DNA of 64,000 bases from positions 2,235,595 to 2,299,594 of the forward strand of contig OY759263.1 of assembly GCA_963662155.1 (NCBI GenBank). Direction: 5' to 3'. Shown in pieces: positions 47,101 through 59,194 of the stretch. Origin of the DNA: Lamellibrachia columna (taxonomy: Eukaryota > Annelida > Polychaeta > Sabellida > Siboglinidae). Under the pieces are notes generated by a model. The model was not told the DNA's origin, made no database searches, and worked only from the letters and a program-made list of their open reading frames with translations. The translations under genes were made by a program, and so were the position numbers. The first letter of the stretch is position 1, and each line of letters opens with the position of its first letter.

Positions 47101-49590
47101 GGTAGTGATCAAGGCCTGTGCCATTGTAGCTGTGCACTGTACAGTGTGGGGTAGTGATCAAGGCCTGTGCCACTGTAGCTGTGCACTGTACAGTGTGAGG
47201 TTGTGAGTGATCAAGGCATGTGCCACTGTAGCTGTGCACTGTACAGTGTGAGGTAGTGATCAAGGCCTGTGCCATTGTAGCTGTGCACTGTACAGTGTGA
47301 GGTAGTGATCAAGGCCTGTGCCACTGTAGCTGTACACTGTACAGTGTGAGGTAGTGATCAAGGCCTGTGCCACTGTAGTTGTGCACTGTACAGTGTGAGG
47401 TAGTGATCAAGGCCTGTGCCATTGTAGCTGTGCACTGTACAGTGTGAGGTAGTGATCAAGGCCTGTGCCACTGTAGCTGTGCACTGTACAGTGTGAGGTA
47501 GTGATCAAGGCATGTGCCATTGTAGCTGTGCACTGTACAGTATGAGGTAGTGATCAAGGCCTGTGCCACTGTAGCTGTGCACTGTACAGTGTGAGGTAGT
47601 GATCAAGGCCTGTGCCACTGTAGCTGTGCACTGTACAGTGTGAGGTAGTGATCAAGGCCTGTGCCATTGTAGCTGTGCACTGTACAGTGTGAGGTAGTGA
47701 TCAAGGCCTGTGCCACTGTAGCTGTGCACTGTACAGTGTGAGGTAGTGATCAAGGCATGTGCCATTGTAGCTGTGCACTGTACAGTGTGATGTAGTGATC
47801 AAGGCCTGTGCCACTGTAGCTGTGCACTGTACAGTGTGAGGTTGTGAGTGATCAAGGCATGTGCCACTGTAGCTGTGCACTGTACAGTGTGAGGTAGTGA
47901 TCAAGGCCTGTGCCATTGTAGCTGTGCACTGTACAGTGTGGGGTAGTGATCAAGGCCTGTGCCACTGTAGCTGTGCACTGTACAGTGTGAGGTTGTGAGT
48001 GATCAAGGCATGTGCCACTGTAGCTGTGCACTGTACAGTGTGAGGTAGTGATCAAGGCCTGTGCCATTGTAGCTGTGCACTGTACAGTGTGAGGTAGTGA
48101 TCAAGGCCTGTGCCACTGTAGCTGTACACTGTACAGTGTGAGGTAGTGATCAAGGCCTGTGCCACTGTAGCTGTGCACTGTACAGTGTGAGGTAGTGATC
48201 AAGGCCTGTGCCACTGTAGCTGTGCACTGTACAGTGTGAGGTAGTGATCAAGGCATGTGCCATTGTAGCTGTGCACTGTACAGTGTGAGGTAGTGATCAA
48301 GGCCTGTGCCACTGTAGCTGTGCACTGTACAGTGTGAGGTTGTGAGTGATCAAGGCATGTGCCACTGTAGCTGTGCACTGTACAGTGTGAGGTAGTGATC
48401 AAGGCCTGTGCCACTGTAGCTGTGCACTGTACAGTGTGAGGTAGTGATCAAGGCCTGTGCCATTGTAGCTGTGCACTGTACAGTGTGAGGTAGTGATCAA
48501 GGCCTGTGCCACTGTAGCTGTGCACTGTACAGTGTGAGGTAGTGATCAAGGCATGTGCCATTGTAGCTGTGCACTGTACAGTGTGAGGTAGTGATCAAGG
48601 CCTGTGCCACTGTAGCTGTGCACTGTACAGTGTGAGGTTGTGAGTGATCAAGGCATGTGCCACTGTAGCTGTGCACTGTACAGTGTGAGGTAGTGATCAA
48701 GGCCTGTGCCACTGTAGCTGTGCACTGTACAGTGTGAGGTAGTGATCAAGGCCTGTGCCATTGTAGCTGTGCACTGTACAGTGTGAGGTAGTGATCAAGG
48801 CCTGTGCCACTGTAGCTGTGCACTGTACAGTGTGAGGTAGTGATCAAGGCCTGTGCCACTGTAGCTGTGCACTGTACAGTGTGAGGTTGTGAGTGATCAA
48901 GGCATGTGCCATTGTAGCTGTGCACTGTACAGTGTGAGGTAGTGATCAAGGCCTGTGCCATGGTAGCTGTGCACTGTACAGTGTGAGGTAGTGATCAAGG
49001 CCTGTGCACTGTACAGTGTGAGGTAGTGATCAAGGCCTGTGCCACTGTAGCTGTGCACTGTACAGTGTGAGGTAGTGACCAAGGCCTGTGCCACTGTAGC
49101 TGTGCACTGTACAGTGTGAGGTAGTGATCAAGGCCTGTGCCACTGTAGCTGTGCACTGTACAGTGTGAGGTTGTGAGTGATCAAGGCATGTGCCATTGTA
49201 GCTGTGCACTGTACAGTGTGAGGTAGTGATTAAGGCCTGTGCCATGGTAGCTGTGCACTGTACAGTGTGAGGTAGTGATCAAGGCCTGTGCCACTGTAGC
49301 TGTGCACTGTACAGTGTGAGGTAGTGATCAAGGCCTGTGCCACTGTAGCTGTGCACTGTACAGTGTGAGGTAGTGATCAAGGCCTGTGCCACTGTAGCTG
49401 TGCACTGTACAGTGTGAGGTAGTGATCAAGGCCTGTGCCACTGTAGCTGTGCACTGTACAGTGTGAGGTAGTGATCAAGGCCTGTGCCACTGTAGCTGTG
49501 CACTGTACAGTGTGAGGTAGTGATCAAGGCCTGTGCCACTGTAGCTGTTCACTGTACAGTGTGAGGTTGTGAGTGATCAAGGCATGTGCT
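44150..49590. repeat. 49-bp satellite with higher-order structure (about 110 copies)
   Basis: The unit is GTGATCAAGGCCTGTGCCAC, TGTAGCTGTGCACTGTACAG, TGTGAGGTA. A 53-bp variant carries an added GTGA (GGTTGTGAGTGATC). Each unit contains the perfect 12-bp palindrome CACTGTACAGTG. Variant units recur at fixed offsets: 739 bp (44692/45431), 792 bp (46909/47701 and 47060/47852) and 298 bp (48199/48497). These equal whole numbers of 49- and 53-bp units, so blocks of 6-16 units were duplicated. Confidence 0.97.
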
Positions 49591-49824
49591 TGGTAGACAC
49601 TGCATTTATTTACAGGCTAATGTCCTATGTGACCAGCACAGGCACATAAATAGAACACCAGTGTTAATAAAACAGAGGAATGATTAATGATGTAACTCTA
49701 TGGTGACCAGACAAGTCATGCATTCTCAGGTTAGTGAATATCTCACACTGAATAGACAATAGTTACCTTGTGCAATAGCACTACAATTTATGACTCATTC
49801 AGGTTTCTGCAGACTTGGTATACC

Positions 49825-51669
49825 TTATGATACCTTATGACGATTCTGATCGCAGGATCCAGTTGGTTCCTCCATGATCAGATCTTCAGAATCAAATATT
49901 TTTATATCATAATTTCCGGTTCCATTAGTTATTGTTAAAGGAGATTCATAGTCATATATTATTGCCTGGGTAGACCAGAATTTGTCTAATTTGTTTTTAA
50001 ATGAGTTAATTGATCTAGCTTGTACTACAGAGTTTGGGAGACTATTCCATGGTTCAGCCACTCTAAGAGGGAATGCATTTTTTCTTAAATTTATTTTTGC
50101 TCTTTGGGTAAATATTTTAAGGGAGTGCCCTCTATTTCCTGATCTAAGTGTGACATCCTCCCATTTCAGGAGGTTTGGTGCAGATTCATTATCGTACAAT
50201 TCGTGCATTATTTTATAGACTTCTATCATGTCTCCTCTTAGCCTTCGGTATGCTAATGTGGGTAGCTTCAGTAATTTTAGTCTTTCTATATATGATAAAT
50301 CCCTCATACCAGGAAGTTCTTTTGTGGCCCTTCTCTGGACGTTTTCTATTGCTATTTTATGTTTTATCTTATATGGATACCATACTGCTATGGCATATTC
50401 TAGGTGAGATCTAACCATTGTCTTATATAGTGGCAAAAAAGTGTGTGTGTCTAGGAATTGGAAGGTTCTTCGGATTATTTTTGTCATTTTGGTTGCTTTA
50501 TTTACCACTTGGTTTATGTGATCATCAAATTACAATTTTGAATCGATAATTACACCTAAGTCAGTTTGCTTATCTGTGGTGGCTAGTGAATGTTTAACAT
50601 TATTACTTGTCATGAAATATTCATTTTCACCTATATTATTTTTTCCAATTTCCATGTGTTTACATTTGTCTGGGTGGAATTTTAATAGCCATTTGTCACT
50701 CCATTGTTCTAGGATACTTAAATCTTGTTGTAGTATATCCTGATCATTTTTATTTGTTATGGCTCTAAATATCTTAATGTCATCAGCGAACAGGAATGTA
50801 TTGGATTTAGTTAAATCTGGCAGGTCGTTTACGTATAGAACAAACAGTAAGGGTCCTAGGACAGATCCCTGCGGTATCCCTGATGTTACTTTGTGCCAGT
50901 TTGATTCTTTTCCATTTACTGCTACCTTTTGTCGTCTATTTGTGATGAATGCCTCAATCCAATTAACTAAATCATTCCTAATGTTAAAACTTTTTAATTT
51001 ACTTATTAGTCTTGTATGTGGCACAGTATCAAAAGCCTTTTGAAAATCCATATAAATAACATCTATGTAATTACCCTTATCCATTTCTGAGGTCCATTCA
51101 TCTAGTATTTTAATTAGTTGGAGAACTGTTGATCTGCCAGAGATAAAACCATATTGTTTTTGACTGAACAGACCATTGACTTTCATGTAACTGATGATGT
51201 GATTTCTAATAATTTTTTCCATGCATTTACAAACTACACTTGTTAGGCTTATTGGACGGTAGTTGCAAGCTAATTTCTTGTTTCCTTTTTTATATATTGC
51301 TGATATTTTGGCATCCTTCCATTCATCGGGAATACTTGATGTTTTTATAGATGTTTCAAATATTTTTTGTAATGGGAGACAGATATTTTCTGACAACTCA
51401 GTTAGTAATCTGGCACCAATTTCATCAGGGCCAGGCGATTTGCTTATATTAAGTTCTTTTAATGTTAGTAATATTATGTTTTCAGTTACTTTTAGCTCAT
51501 CCATTGCTAATTTAATGTTTACTTTGGGTGTAGTTGGGATAGACCCTGTCTGTTCAGTAGTGAATACACTGGAGAAGTAGTTGGCAAGAATATTTGCTTT
51601 TTCTTCGTCTTCAGTTGTTGTTTGGGATTTCGGATTTGTGTGGTCTATATTAAGTTCCCCAATTCCTTG
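49825..51669 (-). pseudogene. CR1 ORF2, reverse transcriptase and C-terminal half
   Basis: Open from KQGIGELNIDHTNPKS onward. RT motifs in order: KSPGPDEIGARLL, NYRPISLTSVVCKCMEKII, YGFISGRSTVLQLI, VIYMDFQKAFDTVPH, SGIPQGSVLGPLLFVLYVND and the catalytic FADD box in TFLFADDIKIF. An in-frame TAA at 50530-50532 (after DLGVIIDSKL) interrupts it. The same frame continues with FDDHINQVVNKATKMTKII, HLEYAIAVWYPYK and RRATKELPGMRDLSYIERL, ending at 49825. All core RT residues appear intact, so only few changes separate it from an active copy. Confidence 0.85.
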
Positions 51670-51670
51670 T

Positions 51671-52915
51671 TTAACTAGTTTTTGATTTATAATAGTTCCA
51701 GAAGACTTTAGGGTTTTTCTTAGTTTGAATGGCTAATTTTTTTTCAAACTCCTTTCGGAGCTTTCTGGTTAAAGCTCGGATTTTATTCCTGCTTTTACAA
51801 TACTCTAGATATTTTGTCCCATCCCTTGTTTCAATGTATCTTGTCCATAGTCTATTTTTACGTCTAATTAGTTTTCTGGTGTTTGCATTCAGGGGGAAAT
51901 TTCCCTTTCTGTAATTTGAAACTTCTTTTTGAGGTACGTATTTATCTTCTAATAATCTTAGTACTGTTTTAAGGATTTCCCATTGGTCGTTAACGTTGTC
52001 TTTACAGTCTTTAAATTTCTCTTCCCAATTTATATCTGAACACTCTTTCCTCATTCCTTCATAATTTGCCTTATTAAATAGCTTCCGTTTTTTAGTGTAT
52101 TTATTTGTTATAACTTTGCACAAAATATTGAATGTAATGACACAGTGGTCACTTTTTCCTAGAGGGCTGAGGTACTCTATTTCCCCTATGTTGTCTTCTT
52201 CGTTTGATAAAATCAGATCTAAAAGGTTTGTGTTAGTTGTGCCTCGTCCTCTAGTGGGATTTGAGACATGTTGATACATGAATGTGTCTCTAAGGCATTC
52301 TACAAATTTAAAATTTAGGTTGCTGGGGTTAATTGATTTGGTCGTCCAATGTTTCCAGTTAATATCAGGGAGATTGAAATCTCCTGTAATTACAATGTGT
52401 GAATATTTAAGTCCTGATGTGGATCTAATCATATTTAGAAGTTCTGCGTTATTTTCTTCTGACCCCCCATCGCTCCTATATATGCATCCAAAGAGAAGTT
52501 TGGTTTTATTTTTAAGTTTAATTTCTATAAATAAGCATTCCTTGAAGGTTGAGACCAGGTTTATATTTTCTGCGTATAGGGAATTTAAGACGTATATTAT
52601 AATACCCCTACCTTCATTATTTTCTATATTTTTGGAGAACAATGTATAGCCTTCTAAGTAAAATTCTGGTATGGTTACAGTGCATTTGGGGTTTTTTGGT
52701 TTTACCTCGTTAATTGCTATTATGTGAGGTTTCAGTTCTTTAATTATTTGTTCAAATTCATTTTGCTTGTTCCTTAGTTGGTCAGCATTGGTATAAAAAC
52801 ACAGAATGTTGCCTATGTCATTAAGATTATTTTTATTAACATTTGTTTTACCATACGTCACTCTAGGTGTAGTCTTTACTGGCTTTTCCTTATCTTTCTT
52901 ATTTTTCTCTCCCAT
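51671..52915 (-). pseudogene. CR1 ORF2, endonuclease half
   Basis: An uninterrupted frame of 414 codons starting at 52915. It has the endonuclease/exonuclease/phosphatase fold motifs: LCFYTNADQLRNK, INEVKPKN (acidic residue), IVITGDFNLPDINWKHW and GKSDHCVITF (Ser-Asp-His). The C-terminal part (RKLIRRKNRLWTRYIETRDG, WNYYKSKT) is the usual linker before RT. The protein nicks target DNA for target-primed reverse transcription. The frame is lost just after KSKTS near 51670 by a single-base shift, beyond which RT reads on in another frame. Confidence 0.85.
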
Positions 52916-53815
52916 GGTGGACCCCTGACTCTGTACAGGTATTCCCCCGATTTGTCTGCAGCTTCCTGCCTCTTTGCTTCTTCATATAGCTTTTTTGATT
53001 CCTCCCTTTCTTGTTTAGTTTTGTCATGATCAATTTTTATGTTTTTGAACTTGTCATTTTCTCTGATGTGATGGAACCTTCGAAGAAGGGTTCGTTTTTT
53101 GTCAATATGTGTTAATGTGATTAGAACCGGTCTGGGACCAGTTGCATTTTCCTTGGCTTCCCCAAGCCTCCGTGTTTCTGTGACATCAGTGTCTGTGAAG
53201 TTATTGTTTATTTCTGTACACATTTCTAAAATTTGTTCTTTGTCATGTTGTTGTCTCGTAGTTTTTAGTTGTGAAGTAGATTCTGGTAAGTTGAAAATTA
53301 TTACGTTGTTGAGTCTTTTTTCTCTGTCTTTTGATTCCATGTTCTGTTCTTTTACCTGAATTTGTACGACTTCCTTAACTTCATTTGGGCTGATGACTTT
53401 GCTTTGGTTTTTTTCCAACTTAGCTTCTTTGATCATTTCGATGACTCTTGTTTCATCCACTTTGTTTCTGATTTCTTTCTCTAGTTCAATGATTCTCTCT
53501 TCCACTTTCTTAAGGAACTTCTGACACCTTTCTTCGCAGCTTTTTTAATTTTTCAAGTTTTTCATTACTTTTGTGTCACATGGTGGACAAAACCAGTGAA
53601 TTTGTGGTTTATCCGTCATGATTTTATATTCTTTATCAGTTATTTTGACACATTCAATGCAGTAATGTTTGTCACAGTACTCACATTCCAACAATTTGTG
53701 GTTAGGTCCTTTGAAATTTTTTTTACACCCTGTGCATATCCATACGTCATCATCATCGGTCATCCATACAGAGTCATTTTTACTTTTTGTCCTTGGTTTT
53801 TTTTTTACTTGCCAT
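52876..53815 (-). pseudogene. CR1 ORF1 (PHD-type zinc finger, coiled coil)
   Basis: ORF1 presumably begins at 53815 (ATGGCAAGT) with a Lys-rich start, then loses frame in a 10-A run. The main frame resumes with DSVWMTDDDD and a zinc finger of PHD pattern: CTGCKKNF, CEYCDKHYCIECV, HWFCPPCD. PHD fingers are known in CR1-clade ORF1 proteins. An in-frame TAA (53545-53547) separates it from the remainder: ELEKEIRNKVDETR coiled coil, RLNNVIIFNLPES and GEAKENATGPRPVLITLTH, an RNA-binding-like C-terminal half. The product would bind element RNA. Confidence 0.75.
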
Positions 53816-53888
53816 AACCTGGCTACTTTATTTTTATTTATTTTATGTCTACTTTAAGACTGAGTTGGAGTAACTTTTTTTTATTGCT

Positions 53889-54289
53889 TATATGCTGTGA
53901 TAGCTAACAGACATGTGCTGTGATAGCTAACAGACATGTGCTGTGATAGCAAGCAAACAAATGTTATGCTGTGATAGCTAGCAGATGTGTTATCCTGTGA
54001 TAGCTAGCAGACTTGCAGTACTGTGATAGCTAGCAGACTTGCAGTACTGTGATAGCTAGCAGACTTGTTATGCTGTGATAGGTAGCAAACTTGCTATGCT
54101 TTGATAGCTAGCAGACTTGTTATGCTGTGATAGCTAGCAAACTTGCTATGATGTGATAGCTAGCAGACTTGTTATGCTGTGATAGCTAGCAGACTTGTAA
54201 TGTTGTGTTAGCTAGCAGACTTGTAAAGTTGTGATACCTAGCAGACTTGTAATGTTGTGATACCTAGCAGACTTGTAATGTTGTGATAG
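53889..54289. repeat. 26-bp minisatellite (about 16 copies)
   Basis: Units of about 26 bp, GCTGTGATAGCTAGCAGACT plus TGTTAT, with substitutions. It separates the CR1 element from the LTR-like sequence. Confidence 0.94.
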
Positions 54290-56330
54290 TGTAACACTAT
54301 TGTTTATTATGTTTGCTTTTGACATGTTCGGCTTGCCATAACCTTACTCTGGTGCTTACAATAAACATGTAAATTCACACATGGTGGCTGGCAGTGGGAT
54401 CGTTGTAAATTCATTTAAAAAAATGAGGACAATCACACCGTATGCCACGGTATGTGTGACAACTGTTGATTGAAAGTATCAAGAATGTGTGCATACGAAT
54501 TTGGTAAGCCTACCTCATTCTCACAGAATCTCTCGCCACCATTCGACACAAGCACCGATTTGAAAACTGTGGAAATAGATGTGCCAGAATTACTTATTTC
54601 TGGTCTCAGTGAAAAAGAAAATAACTATATTGCAGCACTGCTTCTTCACTGTGTCGGTAAGGAGGCCCTTTGAGTTTGCAATGCCATGACGTTTAATGCC
54701 ACAACTGAAGATAAAGATAATCCGCAGGACATTATTAAAAAAAATTATAAATATTTCGTGGGGGAAACAAAGGAATTCTTTTAACATTTCAAGTTCAACA
54801 AACGTGACCAAGAAAGTGGAGAGAGTATTGATCAGTGCCCTCTGACTGTGACTATGCGAGAAAAACTATTGATGGATCGAATCATCAATGGTGCGCGATG
54901 CGAAAAAACCAGAGAGAAACTGATTTCGCAACACCAATTAGATTTGATAAAGACCATCAACATCTGTCAGGGAATGGAAGCTGCACATCAACAGATTCGA
55001 GCAATGGCTTCTAGAGACTATTGCCGAGGAGCTACACGAAGTAGATAGAAACAAAGTAAACTCAAGGGCGTGTCTACCAACAGAAAGTGAAAGTGTTGTG
55101 GGCAGAGTCCTAGTGCCCTGCAAGGGCCGGGCTTTGGGTCCAATCCCGGCTCGCAGCCCGTGGGCCGGGCCAGGCCTCTACATAATTTTGCGGCCTGGGC
55201 CTAGATATTGTGGGCCCAGGCCGGGCGTGAACTAGTGACTACTATTTAGTATCTACAGTTTCCCCAGTAGTGATTCATTCACACTTGTACTAATTCACAC
55301 TTTATCTTCTCTAAACTTAGCGGGCCGCAGGCTTACCCATCTTTGGCCTGCGGGTATGGCCCTGAAACATGCGGGTCGGGTCAGGCCGGGCCTGGGCCAA
55401 ACATTCACAGTCTGGGTCAGGCCTGAGCCTAAATTCTAGTTTGCAGGCCTGGGCCGGGCTTGAAAAATTGCTGCGGGCCTGGGCCGGGCATGGACTCTTT
55501 CTGCTAATTGCGGGCCGGGCTTAGGCTCAAATTATAGGCCCGTGCAGAGCACTAGAGCCCAGCAGACGCACATTATGAGAAAAGAAGCTTGCCCAGCCTG
55601 GGGCCAAAGATATAACGCATGCCACAGAAAAAATCACTACAAAATGTCAATTGCATGTAGCAAGAAAGGTGTCCATGTCGTGAACGAAACCAAGTCCGAC
55701 AGCAGCTCTGACAATAACATTGGTTCTGTGACCACAGTTGATGTAACAGCAGTTGATCACCCCATCTACTGTCAGATCACCCCATCTATTGTCAGATCAC
55801 CCAATTACTGTCAGATGCTCATTAACAAACAGTCTGTCAGACCAGATTACAAATAGATTGTGGAGCAACTGTGAACATTCTACCTTTCACTTAACACTAC
55901 ATTCCTAAAATCTGGAACAATGGCACACTAAAGGCTCTAGGCACATTATGTAAAGTTGAGACAGTAAACCCCAAGGACAAGTGGAAAGTCCACTGTGATT
56001 GTAGATCAAGACTTCACACCTCTCCTAAGTCCCAAAGCCACGGAACAGATGGGGCTGATTACTGTAAACTATGGGAACTTTAATCTGTGCAGTGCTCAAC
56101 AAGCATCAGTTAGGTGGATGGAGAATTCCCATGATGACTTGGCACACTACCTGGGGGCAAAGTGCATCTTAAACTAAGCCCAACCGCTGAACCAGTCATA
56201 AGGCCATCTTGAACATTACTAGAATCAATAAAGACCAGTGTGCCAAGTGAACTGGACAGACTCGAAACCACTGGCATAAATTGAGAAAGTCGACACGTCA
56301 ATATACACTGTACATAGTATAACATAAGGC
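54290..56330 (+). mobile_element. Degraded Ty3/Gypsy-type LTR retroelement (gag-protease)
   Basis: A short LTR-like end (54290-54381, TGTAACAC to TTCACACA) is followed by TGGTGGCTGGCAGTGGGAT, a plausible primer-binding site. Downstream are decayed gag (MREKLLMDRIINGARCEKTR, then EKLISQ and an AMEAAHQQ-like helix), a degenerate zinc knuckle (CPAWGQRYNACHRKNHYKM) and protease-flank sequence (DQDFTPLLSPKATEQMGLIT). Multiple stops and frameshifts occur. RT, RNase H, integrase and a 3' LTR are not seen. A GC-rich TIR element splits it at 55112-55553. Confidence 0.75.
55112..55553. mobile_element. GC-rich hAT-like TIR element inside Gypsy fragment
   Basis: The termini are AGTGCCCTGCAAGGGCC and, inverted, AGTGCTCTGCACGGGCC (15 of 17 match). 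The flanks AGAGTCCT (55104-55111) and AGAGCCCA (55554-55561) agree in six of eight positions, as in an aged 8-bp duplication. The interior is full of GGCCTGGGCCGGGC motifs around an AT-richer centre and has no ORF. Base composition contrasts sharply with everything nearby. Confidence 0.65.
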
Positions 56331-56334
56331 TATT

Positions 56335-56585
56335 TGCAAGTTAGCTGCTCTAATGATGAAAAGTAAATTCTTTCGATGATATGCACTCTTTTTTTAAACC
56401 AACTGTAATACTTAAACTATTCACCCTCTGTGTGTAATACTTAAACTATTCACCCACTATAGATTTGAAAATCAGTGAACCTGATTCACGATGGGCTAAA
56501 TCACTTGAAGATGGAGTTTTAAGCTTTGGAGAACAGTGCACAGATTCAGCATCACCACATATTCTGCCATCATTTTATTGTTAAA
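56335..56585. other. Unique intergenic sequence
   Basis: Includes a duplicated GTAATACTTAAACTATTCAC (56406 and 56432). No other feature seen. Confidence 0.6.
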
Positions 56586-56587
56586 TC

Positions 56588-56695
56588 CCCATATGACATG
56601 CACACTCACCATGCCAGTTGACATATGACATGCACACTCACCATGCCAGTTGACATATGACATGCACACTCACCATGCCAGTTGACATATTGTAC
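56588..56695. repeat. 32-bp repeat (3-4 copies)
   Basis: Units of CATATGACATGCACACTCAC plus CATGCCAGTTGA. Confidence 0.93.
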
Positions 56696-56907
56696 AAGCT
56701 ATCGTGTCGAATTTACCATCGTGTCACGTCAAGACATTTTCCCTACTTCGTTCAGGACTGTCAGGACGCGACAACGAATAACTCACATTGTTTTACTAGA
56801 AGATCTCGGGCTCGACCACAATGTGGCTTTATTGGTAGAAGTCCATACACAGTGCAACATCTATACTACAACTACTCAATCTATACTACAACTACTCTAC
56901 TACAGTT

Positions 56908-57190
56908 CTTCTACCACTCTCCTACTACTACTCCCACTGTTCTCTCTCATTCTCCTACTACTACTCCCACTGTTCTCTCTCGTTCTCCTACTACTACTCC
57001 CACTGTTCTCTCTCATTCTCCTACTACTACTCCCACTGTTCTCTCTCGTTCTCCTACTACTACTCCCACTGTTCTCTCTCATTCTCCTACTACTACTCCC
57101 ACTGTTCTCTCTCATTCTCCTACTACTACTCCCACTGTTCTCTCTCATTCTCCTACTACTACTCCCACTGTTCTCTCTCATTCTCCCCCG
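56908..57190. repeat. 33-bp minisatellite (about 9 copies)
   Basis: Units of CTCCTACTACTACTCCCACT plus GTTCTCTCTCATT (or CGTT). The units with T and C partly alternate. The period is a multiple of three, so the apparent ORFs are artefacts. Confidence 0.95.
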
Positions 57191-57199
57191 TTCTCCTAG

Positions 57200-58445
57200 A
57201 CTACATCTGATTAGTTGCCTTTATAGCAGACGTTTCACATACATTAACATCAAGCTAAAACCAGCAAAGTTCAGCAGTAATCAATAAGTTAATTAAAAAT
57301 GGCTATTAATATTCATGAAGTAGGTAAAGAATCTTATGATGTTCAGATACCCATGCCTGGGTTCCCTTAATTGGACACGTATTGGATTAGTGTTCATAAG
57401 CTGATGGATTCCCTTAATGGACACGTATCAGATTAAAGTTCGACCAGAGATTAAGCGTAATGTCTTGGACATGTATAAGATTAAGCGGACATGAAATCCA
57501 TTACCTTTTGAGGACACTGAACGTGACCTGGGTTTACCAGCAAGTTCCTAGGGAACTTTGTAAAGTTTAGACAATCAATATAACTAGTACTACACAAGCC
57601 TTGCTCTTTACAATGTGACATTCGCATTCACCAGTTGCAGGGTAATTGCCAAACAGACAGGCAAAAAACATAGTTAAAGCCACCGTCAATAAAAAAATAA
57701 ATAACTTGAATTTAACTCATTTTCAAAAAACATTTAAACAACTAAACAGTTAAATTAAAAATGATAAATAGTGGTAATATTTTATACAACTTTTGTCCTG
57801 TGTATTGGTGATAGAATGAAAGGTGTTTGCGAATTATCATTGTTTTTTATCAATTAGTCAGTATGTCTATTTCTCAATGTGCAATTATTCAAGTGGTAAT
57901 CTACATTTATAACAAGCTCCTTACATAATATCAGTAAAACTTTTAGCAACCAATACTCTTTTAAACTTGTTGCTGTCAAGGAAATTGCTACATCATTAGA
58001 AAAGGCTGGCTATTTGACATTGTAAATAACATCGCTTCAAAATAGGATTAGTTTTATTGCCTGAGTACGTTTTGGTAATCGTAAAAGAAAATAAAAGGAA
58101 AAAAGTTACAGAAATGAAGTAACTCATTTTGCTAGAAAAACAGTAGAGGAAACTGAAAAAAGTTACATTTTAAATGGGGTGATTAAACTGACATGCAATA
58201 GCATCACTTTATCGTGGCGATGATATCATCCCGTATAAGACCCAGCTTTGGTTTGGCAAACAAACAAAGTATAAAAATTGTTGGTATGTCTGTGCCATTT
58301 TCCAACCCACATTGTTATAACATATGCCCATAGCATTATAATGAGCCCTATGGTGCTACTCAGTCATAAAACTGTATTTAGAATATAGAATTGCATCATT
58401 AACCATCCCCCTATACTAAAGGGTGTTCTGTTTATGTCTGTGATT
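57200..58445. other. Intergenic sequence, no gene seen
   Basis: Unique AT-rich sequence; GGATTCCCTTAATGGACACGT-like text recurs at 57358 and 57408 (an imperfect ~35-bp direct repeat). Confidence 0.5.
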
Positions 58446-58477
58446 CAGAATGAATCTTGCTAACACACAAGCTGTGT

Positions 58478-58516
58478 CCACTGACCTATCTAATATTATA
58501 TTAAATAGGTCAGTGG
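58478..58516. repeat. 12-bp inverted repeat (hairpin)
   Basis: CCACTGACCTAT (58478-58489) and its exact complement (58505-58516) flank an AT-rich loop. Confidence 0.9.
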
Positions 58517-59084
58517 CTGTGTCCAGTGAAGGCTGCACCTGTCAGCTTCCTCAAGTTGATACACATTTCTTATTACTGCTTAGTTTATCTCATAGAGTTA
58601 CATTTCTATTTATGTCTATGGTACATGAGGCAGGCAGTCTGTGGACAAAGTCCAAGGGTCCCCCCACTGGGGACTGCAGAGCCATGTAGATATAATGGTT
58701 GAGTTTACTGCCTTTGGAAAGGGAAAAGACTGTAGGGGTCATGCTTCAGTTAGAGTTCCTGGTGTGTTACACACAAATGTAGGGCATAGTAAGTTTGGAT
58801 ATAGGAAGTTTAAAAAAATTCATATGATCTGACATAAGTGCATATACACAGAGACATTACCAGGTTTACTGGTGGAAGCTGCTGAGAGTAAAATGGTGGA
58901 TTTTTAGATGATTTTAGCAGGGGGGAGGATATTTGGATTTTTTTGGCCACTAGACACATGTGCACCGTAATTCGTGCCAATATTGGTAAACATTGAGGGG
59001 CATCGCACATACAGGTATTACAAGAGTTAGAAATGCCTAATTTTGACAAAACTCGACCAGCATGTCAGGACAGTAGGATGATGA

Positions 59085-59190
59085 CAGCGGCTGGTAAAAA
59101 CTTTTAGAATTTGTTATGGTCACGTTTTTTTATAATTATGCCAAGTGTTAACATGGCCACCAATGGGAAATGTAACTGTAGGCTGAATCC
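59085..59190. repeat. Direct repeat, copy A
   Basis: GGCTGGTAAAAACTTTTAGA through AATGGGAAATGTAACTGTAG. A similar segment of about 105 bp recurs at 60037-60141. Confidence 0.9.
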
Positions 59191-59194
59191 AATT

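Larger units (their letters stand above)
49815..53870 (-). mobile_element. Nearly full-length CR1-type LINE
   Basis: Minus-strand element with ORF1 (PHD-like finger, basic/coiled region) and ORF2 (endonuclease, reverse transcriptase, C-terminal domain) overlapping by 40 nt, the CR1 layout. The 3' end carries short tandem ATAAGGTAT(C) repeats (49815-49850), typical of CR1 instead of poly(A). A short 5' leader precedes ORF1, abutting a 26-bp minisatellite; the true 5' end is uncertain. Four lesions were found: an ORF1 A-run frameshift, one stop in ORF1, one frameshift and one stop in ORF2. It is a recently inactivated copy. Confidence 0.9.

Noticed and set aside
44692..49245. Series of near-identical 71-codon minus-strand ORFs
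   Set aside because: Chance open frames recurring with the higher-order satellite period.
44150..49590. CRISPR-like array
   Set aside because: No unique spacers; the units are contiguous near-identical satellite repeats in a eukaryotic genome.
56657..57287. 180-200 codon ORFs
   Set aside because: Mostly the 33-bp CTACTACTACTCCC array; no domain in the ends.
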